DNA from: Cupriavidus gilardii
GTDB taxonomy: Bacteria > Pseudomonadota > Gammaproteobacteria > Burkholderiales > Burkholderiaceae
Length of the DNA: 64,000 bases
Direction: 5' to 3'
Assembly: GCF_013314895.1 (NCBI RefSeq)
Contig: NZ_JABTYE010000011.1
Location: forward strand, 1 to 64,000
The position numbers were made by a program, and so were the translations under genes. The notes under the pieces are model-generated. The model was not told the origin of the DNA. It saw only the letters and a list, made by a program, of their open reading frames with translations, and did no database searches. Positions 1-8,867 of the stretch are shown here, one piece after another (the stretch's first letter is position 1; each line of letters opens with the position of its first letter).

Positions 1-10
1 CCTCGCGAGT

Positions 11-484
11 TCAGGCGTAATGCGGTGTCATCAACCTAACGGTGTCCGCGTGTCCTGAGTTACAGGGGCAACTCCAATAGGTCGGTACGCATCCCAGATG
101 GGTACAGATGCCTACCGCCACAAAGAAGTCCGGGCGGAGCGAGCGTGTCGCATTACTCGCATACGCGGGCTGCTGGTCCTTCTGGGACAGGGGATCGCTC
201 AACAGGCGATCGTGCCTGCCCAGACGCGCCAGCATGTCGCGGGTCCGGTGCAGTATCCAGACGGGCTTGCCGCGCCAGGCGACGGTGACGAGTCCCCCTG
301 GCTCCACGGCGCCGAGCCTCACATCGACGGGCGCGCCCCGCGACCTTGCGGCGTCGCTTGGCGCCATGCTGGCCACGAATGGCACCATGGCGCCGACCAG
401 GCCTACGCCTCCCATGGCGCCGGTGGCCAGCAGAAGCAATCGGCGCTGGCGTGCGCTCTGTGTGTCTGCCGTCGGATTGTTCAT
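11..484 (-). pseudogene. Rieske iron-sulfur protein (petA-like), 5' fragment
   Basis: The first ~130 codons resemble the Rieske subunit of the cytochrome bc1 complex: an N-terminal transmembrane anchor (about residues 16-40) and the first Fe-S motif CTHLGC near residue 127. After VPTYW the expected second motif (CPCHGS) and the rest of the domain are absent. The frame runs into unrelated sequence (SCPCNSGH) and stops at 157 residues, against about 200 for the family. The start at 484 gives a typical positively charged leader. Without the second Cys/His pair a [2Fe-2S] cluster cannot form, so I call it a broken 5' fragment left by recombination. Confidence 0.7.
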
Positions 485-545
485 GGCGATTTACTCCAAT
501 CCCGGGGGGGCATGTGGCCAGCAACGTGACTGGCTGCCCAACCGC

Positions 546-680
546 TCACTCCCAGAGCTTGCCCAATAGCTGCGCCCATTGGCAGCGGCCCGGCAAGAAC
601 ACGGGCACCCGCTTGCGATACGCCTCATAGTCCGCCGCGAAGCGGTGGGCCAGGTCTTGCTCTTCCTGCCTTGCAAGCAT
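546..680 (-). pseudogene. Isoprenylcysteine methyltransferase-like C-terminal fragment
   Basis: About 44 codons containing EEQDLAHRFAADYEAYRKRV and then a VPVFLPG end, which is the typical C-terminus of ICMT/PEMT-type membrane methyltransferases. The membrane helices and SAM-binding region are missing. A related complete gene lies at 29424-30074. It sits between other gene fragments and is almost certainly not functional. Confidence 0.55.
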
Positions 681-780
681 CAATTTCCCACAAGGTTGCC
701 GAGTCCCCTTGCTTCGCCATGGCAGGAGGGCACGCACTTGCCCGTCTACTTCAGGCGCTGCTCCCCAGCTTGCACCCGGG

Positions 781-908
781 CTAGCAAAGACTGAACCCGC
801 CCATCATGCGTTGATGCATCACGAGCATGCCTACCGCGCCAAAGGATGCAGCACGCCGATGATGGCGAACACGATCAAGAGGACTCTCCATATCAACGAT
901 TTGTTCAC
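781..908 (-). pseudogene. Small one-helix membrane protein, frameshifted
   Basis: A GTG start at 908 with a GAGGT ribosome site encodes NKSLIWRVLLIVFAIIGVL and then stops at 831. In another frame the sequence continues as GMLVMHQRMMGGF to a stop at 781. The second part closely resembles GMLLMHKRMMGG in the plus-strand ORF at 59637-59783, so the two halves were probably one short Met/His-rich membrane protein. Function unknown. Confidence 0.45.
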
Positions 909-978
909 GTGTTACCTCTCTCTTCGTTGGCGGCCCGGGTACGCGTCCGCCATGCGTGCCAATTGCTCTGCCGTCCTG

Positions 979-1227
979 TCACTCCTTGATTCGAAATGGA
1001 TGGGGCTTCTGCTTTGGCGCTTGCTCGGTCATTCCGCCCACTTGATCGTCCTGCGCGCTCATGCTCTTCATCATCAGCCACATCGACAATGGGCAGATCA
1101 AGAGCAGGAGATACGGCCCAATACCCAGGACAAGCGCTCGGACCGGCGGCAATAGGGCATAGGCGGCTGCCAGCATTGCCGCCAGAGCGATGCCTGCGGT
1201 GATCATTGCTTTCGGATTGCATTTCAT
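979..1227 (-). CDS. DUF2933-like small membrane protein
   Basis: 82 residues with two hydrophobic segments (roughly 8-24 and 31-52) around PYLLLLICPLSMWLM, then a hydrophilic tail. This matches the short DUF2933 membrane proteins common in copper and mercury islands; their function is not established. I chose the ATG at 1227 rather than the upstream ATG at 1248 because GGAG lies about 12 bases before it. It lies in a run of small leftward envelope genes ahead of the copF block. Confidence 0.65.
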   Translation of the reverse strand: MKCNPKAMITAGIALAAMLAAAYALLPPVRALVLGIGPYLLLLICPLSMWLMMKSMSAQDDQVGGMTEQAPKQKPHPFRIKE

Positions 1228-1272
1228 GGTGGTGGTACTCCTTTTCAAATGGTTCGGATCTGGACAGCGTCC

Positions 1273-1575
1273 TTACTTCGTCGGTGGCGTCTGGATCTTG
1301 TCCGCGTACTTGCGCATGATCTCGCCCATCGCCTGCATCATGTCCGCATGCATCTGCATCGAAAGCTTCTCGTTGCCAGGTGGCAGGCCCATCATCGGGC
1401 AGCTTCCCATCATGCCGCCGCCCATCATGTGGTCCATCATCATGTCGTGCCCCTTGTCCTGTGCACCCGTCTTGGCGCTTTCGGCGCCACGGGTTGCACC
1501 GGCCGCTGCGGACCAGCCGCTGGCGCCAAGCATCACCACGGCTAGGGTTGCGGCTACTAGTGATTTCGTATTCAT
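1273..1575 (-). CDS. Periplasmic Met/His-rich protein (putative metal binding)
   Basis: 100 residues: a signal peptide (1-25, cleavage near SAAAGA) and a mature part dominated by DMMMDHMMGGGMMGSCPMMG, then an amphipathic stretch ending QTPPTK. Runs of Met and His with one Cys suggest binding of Cu(I) or Ag(I) in the periplasm. AGGAG precedes the ATG. There is no clear family assignment. The metal-binding role is inferred from composition and from neighbouring copper genes. Confidence 0.7.
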   Translation of the reverse strand: MNTKSLVAATLAVVMLGASGWSAAAGATRGAESAKTGAQDKGHDMMMDHMMGGGMMGSCPMMGLPPGNEKLSMQMHADMMQAMGEIMRKYADKIQTPPTK

Positions 1576-1730
1576 GGCGATCTCCTTATCGATCGCGATT
1601 CAATGACCACGCGCCAATCCAGTACCAGACAAGTGGGCGGGCAGACAGTCAGTCCGGCTCCCTCAGGGCGGATGCCAGAGGCCGGATTGCACGGATGCAT
1701 GCTTTGCCTGGTCGGCCGAAGCACCCTCAG

Positions 1731-1973
1731 TCACTTGGACTCGGAAGGCCCCATCGGGCTGCCGCCGCCGGTCGACTGGGAATCCATTTGTTTCATCATT
1801 GCATTGCAGCGCGCCAACATCGATGCCTGAGAGGCTGATGTACTGGAGGTCGCCGCAGGGTGTTGCGCTGCAGTGCGCGCGCGATTGATGACGTCCCAGT
1901 CGGGACCCGCGAGCGCCTGCGCGGTCGCGACGGCGAGTGAAATGAGAACGAGAGTCTTGAGAGTGGAATGCAT
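1731..1973 (-). CDS. Small exported protein, unknown function
   Basis: 80 residues with a signal peptide (1-22, ending AQALAG). The mature region contains GPDWDVINRAR and a CNAMMKQMDSQ segment. One Cys and several Met residues are present, but the protein is too short and low in complexity to place. Same strand as the two Met-rich genes downstream, so possibly co-transcribed with them. Confidence 0.55.
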   Translation of the reverse strand: MHSTLKTLVLISLAVATAQALAGPDWDVINRARTAAQHPAATSSTSASQASMLARCNAMMKQMDSQSTGGGSPMGPSESK

Positions 1974-2093
1974 GATGATCTTCCCCAGTATTCGGTTTTG
2001 TCTGGCTCAACCGCAACGGGTCAGAGCACCCACGCTCGGGTAGAGCCACCAAAGTCAAGCACGTGGCCGAAGTGGGCCACGCGTAGGGATAGA

Positions 2094-2351
2094 TCAGATG
2101 CGCAAGCGGGCCGTTGCGAGATAGACCGGACCAGGCGAGTTGTTCGCGCTGTCAGCCGTGTGGAAGATGCGGAAGGTGTATGGCGTGGGCGGCAGAACGT
2201 GTTCAAGCCCAGCCATAGTCGGCAAGACACCGAGATCGGGCCCGTGACCGTTGCTGTCGGCCCAGTGCCGACCGTCCTGTTGATGGTCAGCGCACAAGGC
2301 CAACAACAGCAGCGCAAGCAAGCGAGTGAAGGGGCTGCGGCTATGCTTCAT
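2094..2351 (-). CDS. Possible small exported protein
   Basis: 85-residue frame starting with a plausible signal peptide (RLLALLLLALCA) followed by a His/Pro-rich segment. No family recognised. An overlapping frame is also open, and a frameshift near codon 21 cannot be excluded. It lies just after copF on the same strand. Confidence 0.3.
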   Translation of the reverse strand: MKHSRSPFTRLLALLLLALCADHQQDGRHWADSNGHGPDLGVLPTMAGLEHVLPPTPYTFRIFHTADSANNSPGPVYLATARLRI

Positions 2352-2447
2352 GAATCACGCCAGCATTTGTCCTAGTCTAGCCCCCCGATCTGGGCAGCAA
2401 GGCAAGGAGACACGGGTTGGTAGAGTCGAATTCACACATGACAATAG

Positions 2448-4892
2448 CTACGCCACGCGGCGTCTGAGTCGTAGCGCATTGGAGATCACTGAAACGGAAC
2501 TCAGGCTCATGGCCAATGCCGCGATCATCGGCGACAGCAACCAGCCGGTGAACGGGTACAGCAACCCCGCCGCCAGCGGGATACCCAGCGCGTTATAGAT
2601 AAAGGCGAAGCCCAGGTTCTGCCGCATGTTGGCGATAGTGGCCTCGGAGAGTTCGCGTGCTCGGGCGATACCGCGCAGATCGCCCTTGACGAGGGTCATC
2701 TGGGCGCTGTGCATCGCCACATCTGTGCCGGTTCCCATCGCAACGCCCACATCGGCCTTTGCCAATGCCGGCGCGTCGTTGATGCCGTCGCCCGCCATCG
2801 CAACCACGCGGCCTTCCCCTTGCAGCTTCTCGACGAGCGCCAGCTTGTCGGCCGGCTTCACTTCGCCATGAAACTCGTCGATGCCCAGGCGACCGGCTAC
2901 CGCCTTCGCCGTGACAGCGCCGTCACCTGTCGCCATCACCACGCGGACCCCGGCTTGCCTGAGCGTCATCAGAGCCTCGGGCGTGCTGGCCTTGACGGGG
3001 TCGGAGACGGCAAGCAGACCGGCCAATGTTCGATCTGCCGCCAGATACATGACACTGGCGCCTTGCTGCCGCAGGGTATCCGCCTGAGACGCCAGTGGTG
3101 CAACGTCGACCTGTTCCTGCTGCATCAGGGCGGTGTTGCCCAGCACGAGCTGGTGGCCACCGACGCGGCCGCGTACCCCCATGCCCGTGTCCGAGGCGAA
3201 ATCCTCCGCCTTCGCCAGGGCCAGGCCGCGCTCACGCGCGGCGGTGACGAGGGTCGCGGCTAGCGGATGTTCGCTGCCCTGGTCGAGGCTCGCGGCCAAA
3301 CGAAGCACCTCGGTTTCCGTGAACGGATCGACACGATAGGCCCGTTCAAAACTCGGACGGCCTTCTGTCAGCGTGCCGGTCTTGTCCACGATCAGGGTGT
3401 CGACCTTGCGGAATTGCTCGATGGCCGCCGCGTCCCGGAACAGAATGCCCTTGGTCGCGCCATTCCCGCTGGCCACCATGATGGATGGGGTGGCCAATCC
3501 CAGCGCGCAGGGACAGGCAATGATCAGTACAGCCACCGCATTGACCAGGCCAAAGACCCAGCTCGGCTCGGGGCCGAAGACGCCCCAGGCGAAGAACGTG
3601 AGCAAGGCGATGGTTACGACCACCACCACGAACACGCCGGCGACCCGGTCCGCCATCCGCTGCATCGGCGCCTTGGAGCGCTGTGCCTGGGCCACCATCT
3701 GCACGATCTGCGACAGCACCGTCTGGGCGCCGACCTTTTCTGAGCGCATCACCAGGCTGCCCGAGGTGTTGATGGTGGCGCCGATCACGTGGTCGCCGAC
3801 GCGCTTGGAGACGGGCAGAGGCTCACCGGTGATCATCGATTCGTCGATGGCGCTGGCCCCTTCGTTCACGACGCCATCCGTGGGCACCTTTTCGTCGGGC
3901 CGGACCCTCAGGAGATCGCCGACATGCACGTGCGTGAGCGGAATATCGGCCTCGCTGCCGTCCGGATTGAGGCGGCGTGCCGTCTTGGGGGCCAGGCCGA
4001 GCAGCGACTTGATGGCTGCCGAGGTCTGCGAGCGCGCCCGCAACTCGAAGATCTGGCCGAGCAACGTCAGCGAAATGATGACGGCCGCGGCTTCGAAGTA
4101 GACCGCGATCCGGCCGTGCATGAGAAAGGCGCGGGGAAACAGCTCTGGGGCAACGGTGGCGGCGACGCTGTAGACGAACGCCGTACCCGTACCCAGACCG
4201 ATCAGCGTCCACATGTTCGGGCTGCGGTTTCGGAACGACTGGAGGCAGCGGACGTAGATGGGCCAGCCTGCCCAGAGGACCACCGGTGCGGACAAGACGA
4301 GTTCCACCCAGCTTTGCGTCGCGGGCTCCAGCACCCCGAGGCGGTCCCCAAGCATCACCAGCGACACGACGGCGATCGTCAGCGGCAAGGTCCACCAGAA
4401 GCGATGGCGAAACGCCGCGAGTTCGGGATTCTGGTCGTCGTCGAGGCTTGGCATGAGCGGCTCGAGTGCCATGCCGCACTTTGGGCACGTCCCGGGATGG
4501 TCCTCGCGGATTTCGGGGTGCATCGGGCACGTATAGGTCGTGCCCGGCGCCGTCTCGCCTTCATCGGGCGCCGAAACGCTTGGTGTCTCGACATAGCGCG
4601 TCGGCTCGGCCTCGAACCGCTTCTGGCAGCCGGCACTGCAGAAGAAGTATTGTGCCCCGGCATAGCTTGCCTGGTATGGCACATCCCGCATGACCGTCAT
4701 TCCACACACAGGATCGCGTGCACTGGCCCCACAGACGGCAGCGCCGTGACTGGTGGAATCATGGTCTCGTCGATTCGGCGCATTTCCGCTGCCGTGCCCT
4801 ACGTGCTCATCGTCTCGCGCTGCTGCCATCGCGTGATGTGAGGCAGGGTCGAGAGATTGCCGTTGTCGATCGCTCGTGGTCATCGCGCTCAC
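2448..4892 (-). CDS. copF: Cu(I)/Ag(I)-exporting P1B-type ATPase CopF
   Basis: 814-residue inner-membrane pump that moves Cu(I) or Ag(I) from cytoplasm to periplasm using ATP. In order: a His-rich N-terminus (to ~55); a YHS domain (~60-101, DPVCGM); a heavy-metal-binding domain (~120-147, TCPMHPEI...CPKCGM); membrane helices; actuator loop TGEPLP; the CPC ion motif in ACPCALG, typical of copper pumps; phosphorylation motif [15 protein letters not shown]; and [10 protein letters not shown]. There is no classical HMA domain; YHS plus the CPMHPEI domain replaces it, as in CopF-type pumps. The start is GTG at 4892, overlapping the cueR stop by 4 bases; an ATG at 4883 is an alternative. Co-transcribed with cueR. 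Confidence 0.93.
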   Translation of the reverse strand: MSAMTTSDRQRQSLDPASHHAMAAARDDEHVGHGSGNAPNRRDHDSTSHGAAVCGASARDPVCGMTVMRDVPYQASYAGAQYFFCSAGCQKRFEAEPTRYVETPSVSAPDEGETAPGTTYTCPMHPEIREDHPGTCPKCGMALEPLMPSLDDDQNPELAAFRHRFWWTLPLTIAVVSLVMLGDRLGVLEPATQSWVELVLSAPVVLWAGWPIYVRCLQSFRNRSPNMWTLIGLGTGTAFVYSVAATVAPELFPRAFLMHGRIAVYFEAAAVIISLTLLGQIFELRARSQTSAAIKSLLGLAPKTARRLNPDGSEADIPLTHVHVGDLLRVRPDEKVPTDGVVNEGASAIDESMITGEPLPVSKRVGDHVIGATINTSGSLVMRSEKVGAQTVLSQIVQMVAQAQRSKAPMQRMADRVAGVFVVVVVTIALLTFFAWGVFGPEPSWVFGLVNAVAVLIIACPCALGLATPSIMVASGNGATKGILFRDAAAIEQFRKVDTLIVDKTGTLTEGRPSFERAYRVDPFTETEVLRLAASLDQGSEHPLAATLVTAARERGLALAKAEDFASDTGMGVRGRVGGHQLVLGNTALMQQEQVDVAPLASQADTLRQQGASVMYLAADRTLAGLLAVSDPVKASTPEALMTLRQAGVRVVMATGDGAVTAKAVAGRLGIDEFHGEVKPADKLALVEKLQGEGRVVAMAGDGINDAPALAKADVGVAMGTGTDVAMHSAQMTLVKGDLRGIARARELSEATIANMRQNLGFAFIYNALGIPLAAGLLYPFTGWLLSPMIAALAMSLSSVSVISNALRLRRRVA

Positions 4893-5317
4893 TGCCTGGT
4901 TGCACGTACTGCCGCTCGATGTTTCGGCGGTTCGCCGCTGAACTCATCCAGGATCGGGCATTCGGGGCGGTCATCGCCTTCGCAATGTCGCGACAAGTAC
5001 AGGAGCGTGTCACGCATGCTGGACAGTGAGGCAATGCGGGCGTCCAGCTCCTGGATTCGCTGTTCCGCAATCGCCTTTACCGTTGCACTCGCGCGCCGTT
5101 TGTTTTGCCACAACCCGAGCAACTCGCGGATCTGGGCCATCGAGAAGCCCATCGCCCGCGCTCGCCCAATGAAGCGCAGGGTATGAATGTCAGCTTGACC
5201 ATACACCCGGTAGTTCCCCGCGCTGCGTGCGGCTGAAGTCACAAGACCAACGCTTTCGTAGTAGCGGATCATCTTGGCCGAGACGCCGGATGCGCCGGCG
5301 GCTTGTCCAATATTCAT
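4889..5317 (-). CDS. cueR: CueR-type MerR-family copper/silver regulator
   Basis: 142 residues. An N-terminal winged helix-turn-helix (1-70) is followed by a dimerisation helix and a metal loop with Cys112 and Cys120. Ser77, rather than Cys, is the residue that marks monovalent-metal (Cu+/Ag+/Au+) members. The longer frame extends upstream to 5512, but the [11 protein letters not shown] start at 5317 has the canonical MerR N-terminus. It probably activates its own operon through the CueR-type promoter at 5406-5437. The stop overlaps copF. Confidence 0.9.
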   Translation of the reverse strand: MNIGQAAGASGVSAKMIRYYESVGLVTSAARSAGNYRVYGQADIHTLRFIGRARAMGFSMAQIRELLGLWQNKRRASATVKAIAEQRIQELDARIASLSSMRDTLLYLSRHCEGDDRPECPILDEFSGEPPKHRAAVRATRQ

Positions 5318-5405
5318 GATGTGCTCCTTACCTTCAATCCCTGTTGTCTCGGACACGCAACTTGAGCAAGCTGCGGGGTGGATGGCATCCAGGGTTCGAT
5401 GACTC

Positions 5406-5437
5406 AACGATAGACCTTGCCCCGGTGGGAAGGTCAA
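5406..5437 (-). promoter_or_regulatory. CueR-type promoter/operator for cueR-copF
   Basis: On the minus strand TTGACC (5437-5432) is separated by 19 bp from TATCGT (5411-5406). The spacer carries the dyad ACCTTCCC...GGCAAGGT. The long 19-bp spacer and this dyad are hallmarks of CueR/MerR-activated promoters. It lies about 90 bp upstream of the cueR start. Confidence 0.85.
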
Positions 5438-5555
5438 GGACACGATCCTTCGGAAACTTGGGCCACGTTGCGAGAAGACCCGGGGCGAAAGGTCCGGTTG
5501 CATTACCCGCAAAAGACAGTATCCTTGCGACTATCACGCCCACCGCAAAGAACTC

Positions 5556-5957
5556 TTGCGTCACTCGGTCCGCCGGCATCCCTGGTTCGCCGGCCTCCTT
5601 CTCGTTGTGTTTCTGACAGTCCAACTGGCAGCGGCCGCGTACGCCTGTACCGGTAGCCGCTATCAGGTGGAAGGCAGCGGCACGACGGCGGCAATGACCG
5701 AATCCTGTGCCGATATGGCGGCTGGCGGTAGCGACCAAGGCACTGACCAGAGTGCGCTCTGCCTGGCGCACTGCCAGGCAGATTCCAAGAGCGCGGACCA
5801 TGTTTCACCGCAGCTTCCGGCCTTCCTGCCAGTGCTGAAGAGCGTCGTGGAACCCACGCGCGTGGTCACGGCCGAGGTTCGCATCGCGCTGCGCGCCGAG
5901 GTCGAGGCGCGCGGCCCGCCGCCCCTGAACATCCTTCACTGCAGTTTTCAAACGTAG
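5556..5957 (+). CDS. Small periplasmic protein preceding the cus operon (CusD/SilD-like)
   Basis: 133 residues from a TTG start: a signal peptide (about 10-29, ending AYAC), a Cys-containing region with CLAHC near residue 90, and a Pro-rich tail ending ILHCSFQT. Short exported proteins of this kind commonly open cus/sil operons (cusD/silD in Cupriavidus). The assignment rests on position and composition, not on a firm domain match. No ATG gives a better leader. Confidence 0.6.
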   Translation: MRHSVRRHPWFAGLLLVVFLTVQLAAAAYACTGSRYQVEGSGTTAAMTESCADMAAGGSDQGTDQSALCLAHCQADSKSADHVSPQLPAFLPVLKSVVEPTRVVTAEVRIALRAEVEARGPPPLNILHCSFQT

Positions 5958-6027
5958 CCTCCAGATCGACGCCCATTCGGTGCTGCCCAGCTAGACTCGG
6001 GTAGCTGTCGTCGTTCACGGAGGCTTT

Positions 6028-7329
6028 ATGCTTTTTCCTCGTCGCCTGACGCTGGCGCTGCTTTGCGCGCCTGCCTTCAGCATGGCGGTGTCGCATGCCG
6101 CGGCTGCGCAATCTGCCCCTTCTCTTTCCCTCGAGGAGACCGTCGCGCTCGCGACCACTCACGCCGGCGATGCCGAATCCTCGCGAGGCGCCGTCGAGGC
6201 AGCCGTGCAAATGGCGGTTTCCGCCGGCCAATTGCCGGACCCGGTGCTCAAACTTGGACTCAACAACGTCCCCGTGACCGGGCCGGACCAGTTCTCGCTC
6301 ACGCGGGATTTCATGACCATGCGGTCCATCAGCGTGATGCAGGAATTCACGCGCTCGGACAAGCGCCGCGCCAAGGCGGCGCGCTTTGAAGCCGAGGCGA
6401 CTGCCGCCGAGGCGCAGCGCGCGGTCGGACTGGCCAACGTGCAACGGAATGCCGTCGGTGCCTGGCTCGATCGGTGGTATGCCGAGCAGACCGGTGTCCT
6501 GCTAGGCCATCACGGCCATCCCCTGGACCTGGCGCTCCAGGCGGCGACCGCCGCCTATCGCAGCGGGCGTGGCACGCGTGCGGATGTCTTGGCGATGGAG
6601 CTGGAAGTCCAGAAGCTGCATGACCGCCTCGACGAAAACCGGGCCGCCGTAGCCACCGCCATGCTTAATCTGCAGCGCTGGGTCGGGCCTGCGGCTAACC
6701 GCACACTGTCGCAGCGCCCGCCGCTCGACGTACCCCAGAGCATTCAGCAACTGGCGAAAGACGAATTCGACGCGGTTCCCGAGATCGCGGCGGCACGGCG
6801 CGACGTGGCCCTGGCCGAGTCGGAGATCCAGGTGGCAACGGAGGCCAGGACACCAGATGTGACGGTCGAGCTGATGTACAGCCAGCGCGGCCCAGCCTTC
6901 TCCAACATGGGGTCGATCAACGTCAGCTTCCCGGTGCCCTGGGACCGGGGCAATCGCCAAGACCGCGACGTCGCTGCCCGGCTGGCACAGGCCAATGAAG
7001 CGCGTGCCAAGTCCGAAATCATCCGGCGCAATACCCAGGCCATGGTAGGCGCCAAACTTGCCGAGCTGCAGCGCAACCTTGAGCGGCTCCAACGCTACGA
7101 CGAGAAGACCTTACCGCTCGCCAATCAGCAGGCGGAGGCAGCGCTCACGGCATACCGGGCCAATACCGGATCGCTGCTTGCCGTCGCCGAGGCCAACCAT
7201 CGCGCCATCGACACAGCGGTGGAGCGGCTGACGCTGGAGGCCAGGACGGCAAAGCTGTGGGCCGACTTGACCTTCCTGATCCCGCTGCCTACCGCGCAGA
7301 CCGAGCCAGCCACCAAGGAACGCAAATGA
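6028..7329 (+). CDS. cusC: Outer-membrane factor of Cu/Ag RND efflux (CusC/SilC-like)
   Basis: 433 residues of the TolC family with a signal peptide (1-27). The protein has two repeated helical-hairpin halves (LSLEETVALATTH near the start, then heptad-like helices ~170-230 and 340-410), as in trimeric outer-membrane channels. It provides the exit duct for the CusBA pump. ATG at 6028 with GGAGG upstream. Its stop overlaps the cusB start (ATGA), indicating translational coupling. The family fit is clear; the substrate is assigned from cusB, cusA and cusF. Confidence 0.88.
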   Translation: MLFPRRLTLALLCAPAFSMAVSHAAAAQSAPSLSLEETVALATTHAGDAESSRGAVEAAVQMAVSAGQLPDPVLKLGLNNVPVTGPDQFSLTRDFMTMRSISVMQEFTRSDKRRAKAARFEAEATAAEAQRAVGLANVQRNAVGAWLDRWYAEQTGVLLGHHGHPLDLALQAATAAYRSGRGTRADVLAMELEVQKLHDRLDENRAAVATAMLNLQRWVGPAANRTLSQRPPLDVPQSIQQLAKDEFDAVPEIAAARRDVALAESEIQVATEARTPDVTVELMYSQRGPAFSNMGSINVSFPVPWDRGNRQDRDVAARLAQANEARAKSEIIRRNTQAMVGAKLAELQRNLERLQRYDEKTLPLANQQAEAALTAYRANTGSLLAVAEANHRAIDTAVERLTLEARTAKLWADLTFLIPLPTAQTEPATKERK

Positions 7330-8867
7330 AGAAACCAGTCATTGCCGCGGTCGCCGGCGTCGTTGTCATCGGTGCCGCCCTCTATGGCGCCTACCACCTC
7401 GGCGTCATGCGCGGCACACAATCTGCGCAGACGGCCGCGCCAGGCGCGGCGTCTGCGCTCAAAGCAGGCGACACCGATCCGAACACTGGCAAGAAGATCC
7501 TGTACTGGCACGATCCGATGGTACCCGGCCAGCGTTTCGACAAGCCAGGCAAGTCCCCTTTCATGGACATGCAGCTCGTGCCCGTTTATGCGGATGGGGA
7601 TGCCGGAGGCAGCGGAGGCAGCGGCGTCACGGTCGACAGCCGTGTCGCGCAGAATTTGGGCATCCGCACGACTGAGGTCAAGGCGAGCCGGATGAGCGCC
7701 GTGCTCGAGGCACCTGGCAATGTCGCCATTGACGAGCGCAGTGTCCAGGTGATCCAGGCGCGGACGAATGCCTTCGTCCAGCACGTAGCGGTCAAAGCGA
7801 CCCTCGACCCGGTCCGGCGCGGCCAAGCACTGGTGACGCTGTACTCGCCCGATTGGGTGGCCGCGCAAGAGGAATATCTTGCCGTGTCCCGCATGGCCGC
7901 GGGTGGCCAATCCGACCTGCGCAGCGCGGCCAAGGCCCGCATGCTGCAGGCTGGCATGACCCCCGGCCAGGTCAGCACCGTCGAATCATCCGGCAAGCTC
8001 CAGCCTACTCTTGGCATTGTGAGCCCCGTCGACGGCCTTGTGACAGAGGTTGCGGTCCGGGAGGGCATGACTGTGTCTCCTGGCATGACCCTGTTTCGCC
8101 TGGCCGACCTGAGCCAGGTCTGGGTGATTGCCGAGGTACCGGAGGGACAAGCCCACGCCATCGCTCCGGGCCGGGCGGTCAAGGTGTCGCCGACCGGCGC
8201 AACCGAGTCAATCGTTGGCAAGGTCGATACCGTCCTGCCCGATGTCAATCCGGCCACGCGAACCATCAAGGTGCGCATTGTCCTGCCCAACAAGGGCAGG
8301 CACCTGTTGCCGGGGATGTTCGTGACGGTCCGGTTTGACAGCGGTGATCAGAAGGAATTGCTGATGATTCCGCTGGAGTCCGTCATCCGCACCGGCCAGC
8401 GCAGCATCGTCATGGTCGATGCGGGCAAGGCCGGCTTTGTGGCAACCGAAGTCAAGACCGGGCGCGAGGCCGCCGGCATGGTCGAGGTGCTGGACGGGCT
8501 GAAAGCGGGGCAGAAAGTGGTCACCTCCGGGCAGTTCCTCATCGATTCGGAAGCCAGCTTGCGTGGCACGGCCGAACGCATGAGCGCCACGACAGCGGCT
8601 TCCGCGCCGGCTGCGGCTGCGCCCGAGCACGAGGGCGTCGGGCGCATCGAGGCCGTGACGCGCGAAGGCCTGACCATCTCGCACGGGCCGATTCCCTCGG
8701 CACAGTGGGGCGCGATGACCATGGATTTCGCCGCGCCGCCTGCCGGCCTGCCGAAGGGGCTCAAGACCGGCGACCGCATCCGGTTCCGCTTCCACCTGGA
8801 CAAGGATGGCCTGGCGATCCTGTCCGCAGTCGAGCCGGCCGGCACCACCCAGGGGGCCAAGCCATGA
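7326..8867 (+). CDS. cusB: Membrane-fusion protein of Cu/Ag efflux with C-terminal CusF-like domain
   Basis: 513 residues: an N-terminal anchor (4-25); a heavy-metal-binding motif YWHDPMVPG...[10 protein letters not shown] (~residues 59-87); the HlyD-like barrel-sandwich and alpha-hairpin core; and from about residue 436 a CusF-like domain ([19 protein letters not shown], then WGAMTMDF, with the Trp/Met pair that binds Cu(I)). It links CusA to CusC and delivers metal to the pump. ATG at 7326 was chosen because it overlaps the cusC stop and gives a membrane leader. The fused CusF domain is additional to the separate cusF gene downstream. Confidence 0.92.
   Translation: MKKPVIAAVAGVVVIGAALYGAYHLGVMRGTQSAQTAAPGAASALKAGDTDPNTGKKILYWHDPMVPGQRFDKPGKSPFMDMQLVPVYADGDAGGSGGSGVTVDSRVAQNLGIRTTEVKASRMSAVLEAPGNVAIDERSVQVIQARTNAFVQHVAVKATLDPVRRGQALVTLYSPDWVAAQEEYLAVSRMAAGGQSDLRSAAKARMLQAGMTPGQVSTVESSGKLQPTLGIVSPVDGLVTEVAVREGMTVSPGMTLFRLADLSQVWVIAEVPEGQAHAIAPGRAVKVSPTGATESIVGKVDTVLPDVNPATRTIKVRIVLPNKGRHLLPGMFVTVRFDSGDQKELLMIPLESVIRTGQRSIVMVDAGKAGFVATEVKTGREAAGMVEVLDGLKAGQKVVTSGQFLIDSEASLRGTAERMSATTAASAPAAAAPEHEGVGRIEAVTREGLTISHGPIPSAQWGAMTMDFAAPPAGLPKGLKTGDRIRFRFHLDKDGLAILSAVEPAGTTQGAKP

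Noticed and set aside
2021-2317. 98-codon minus-strand frame overlapping the 2094-2351 candidate
   Set aside because: Arg/Thr/Ser-rich low-quality frame without a ribosome site; at most one of the two is real.
5497-5517. ATTAC half-site upstream of the cus operon as a CopR box
   Set aside because: Only one half-site is present; the second arm is missing at both 6-bp inverted and 11-bp direct spacing.
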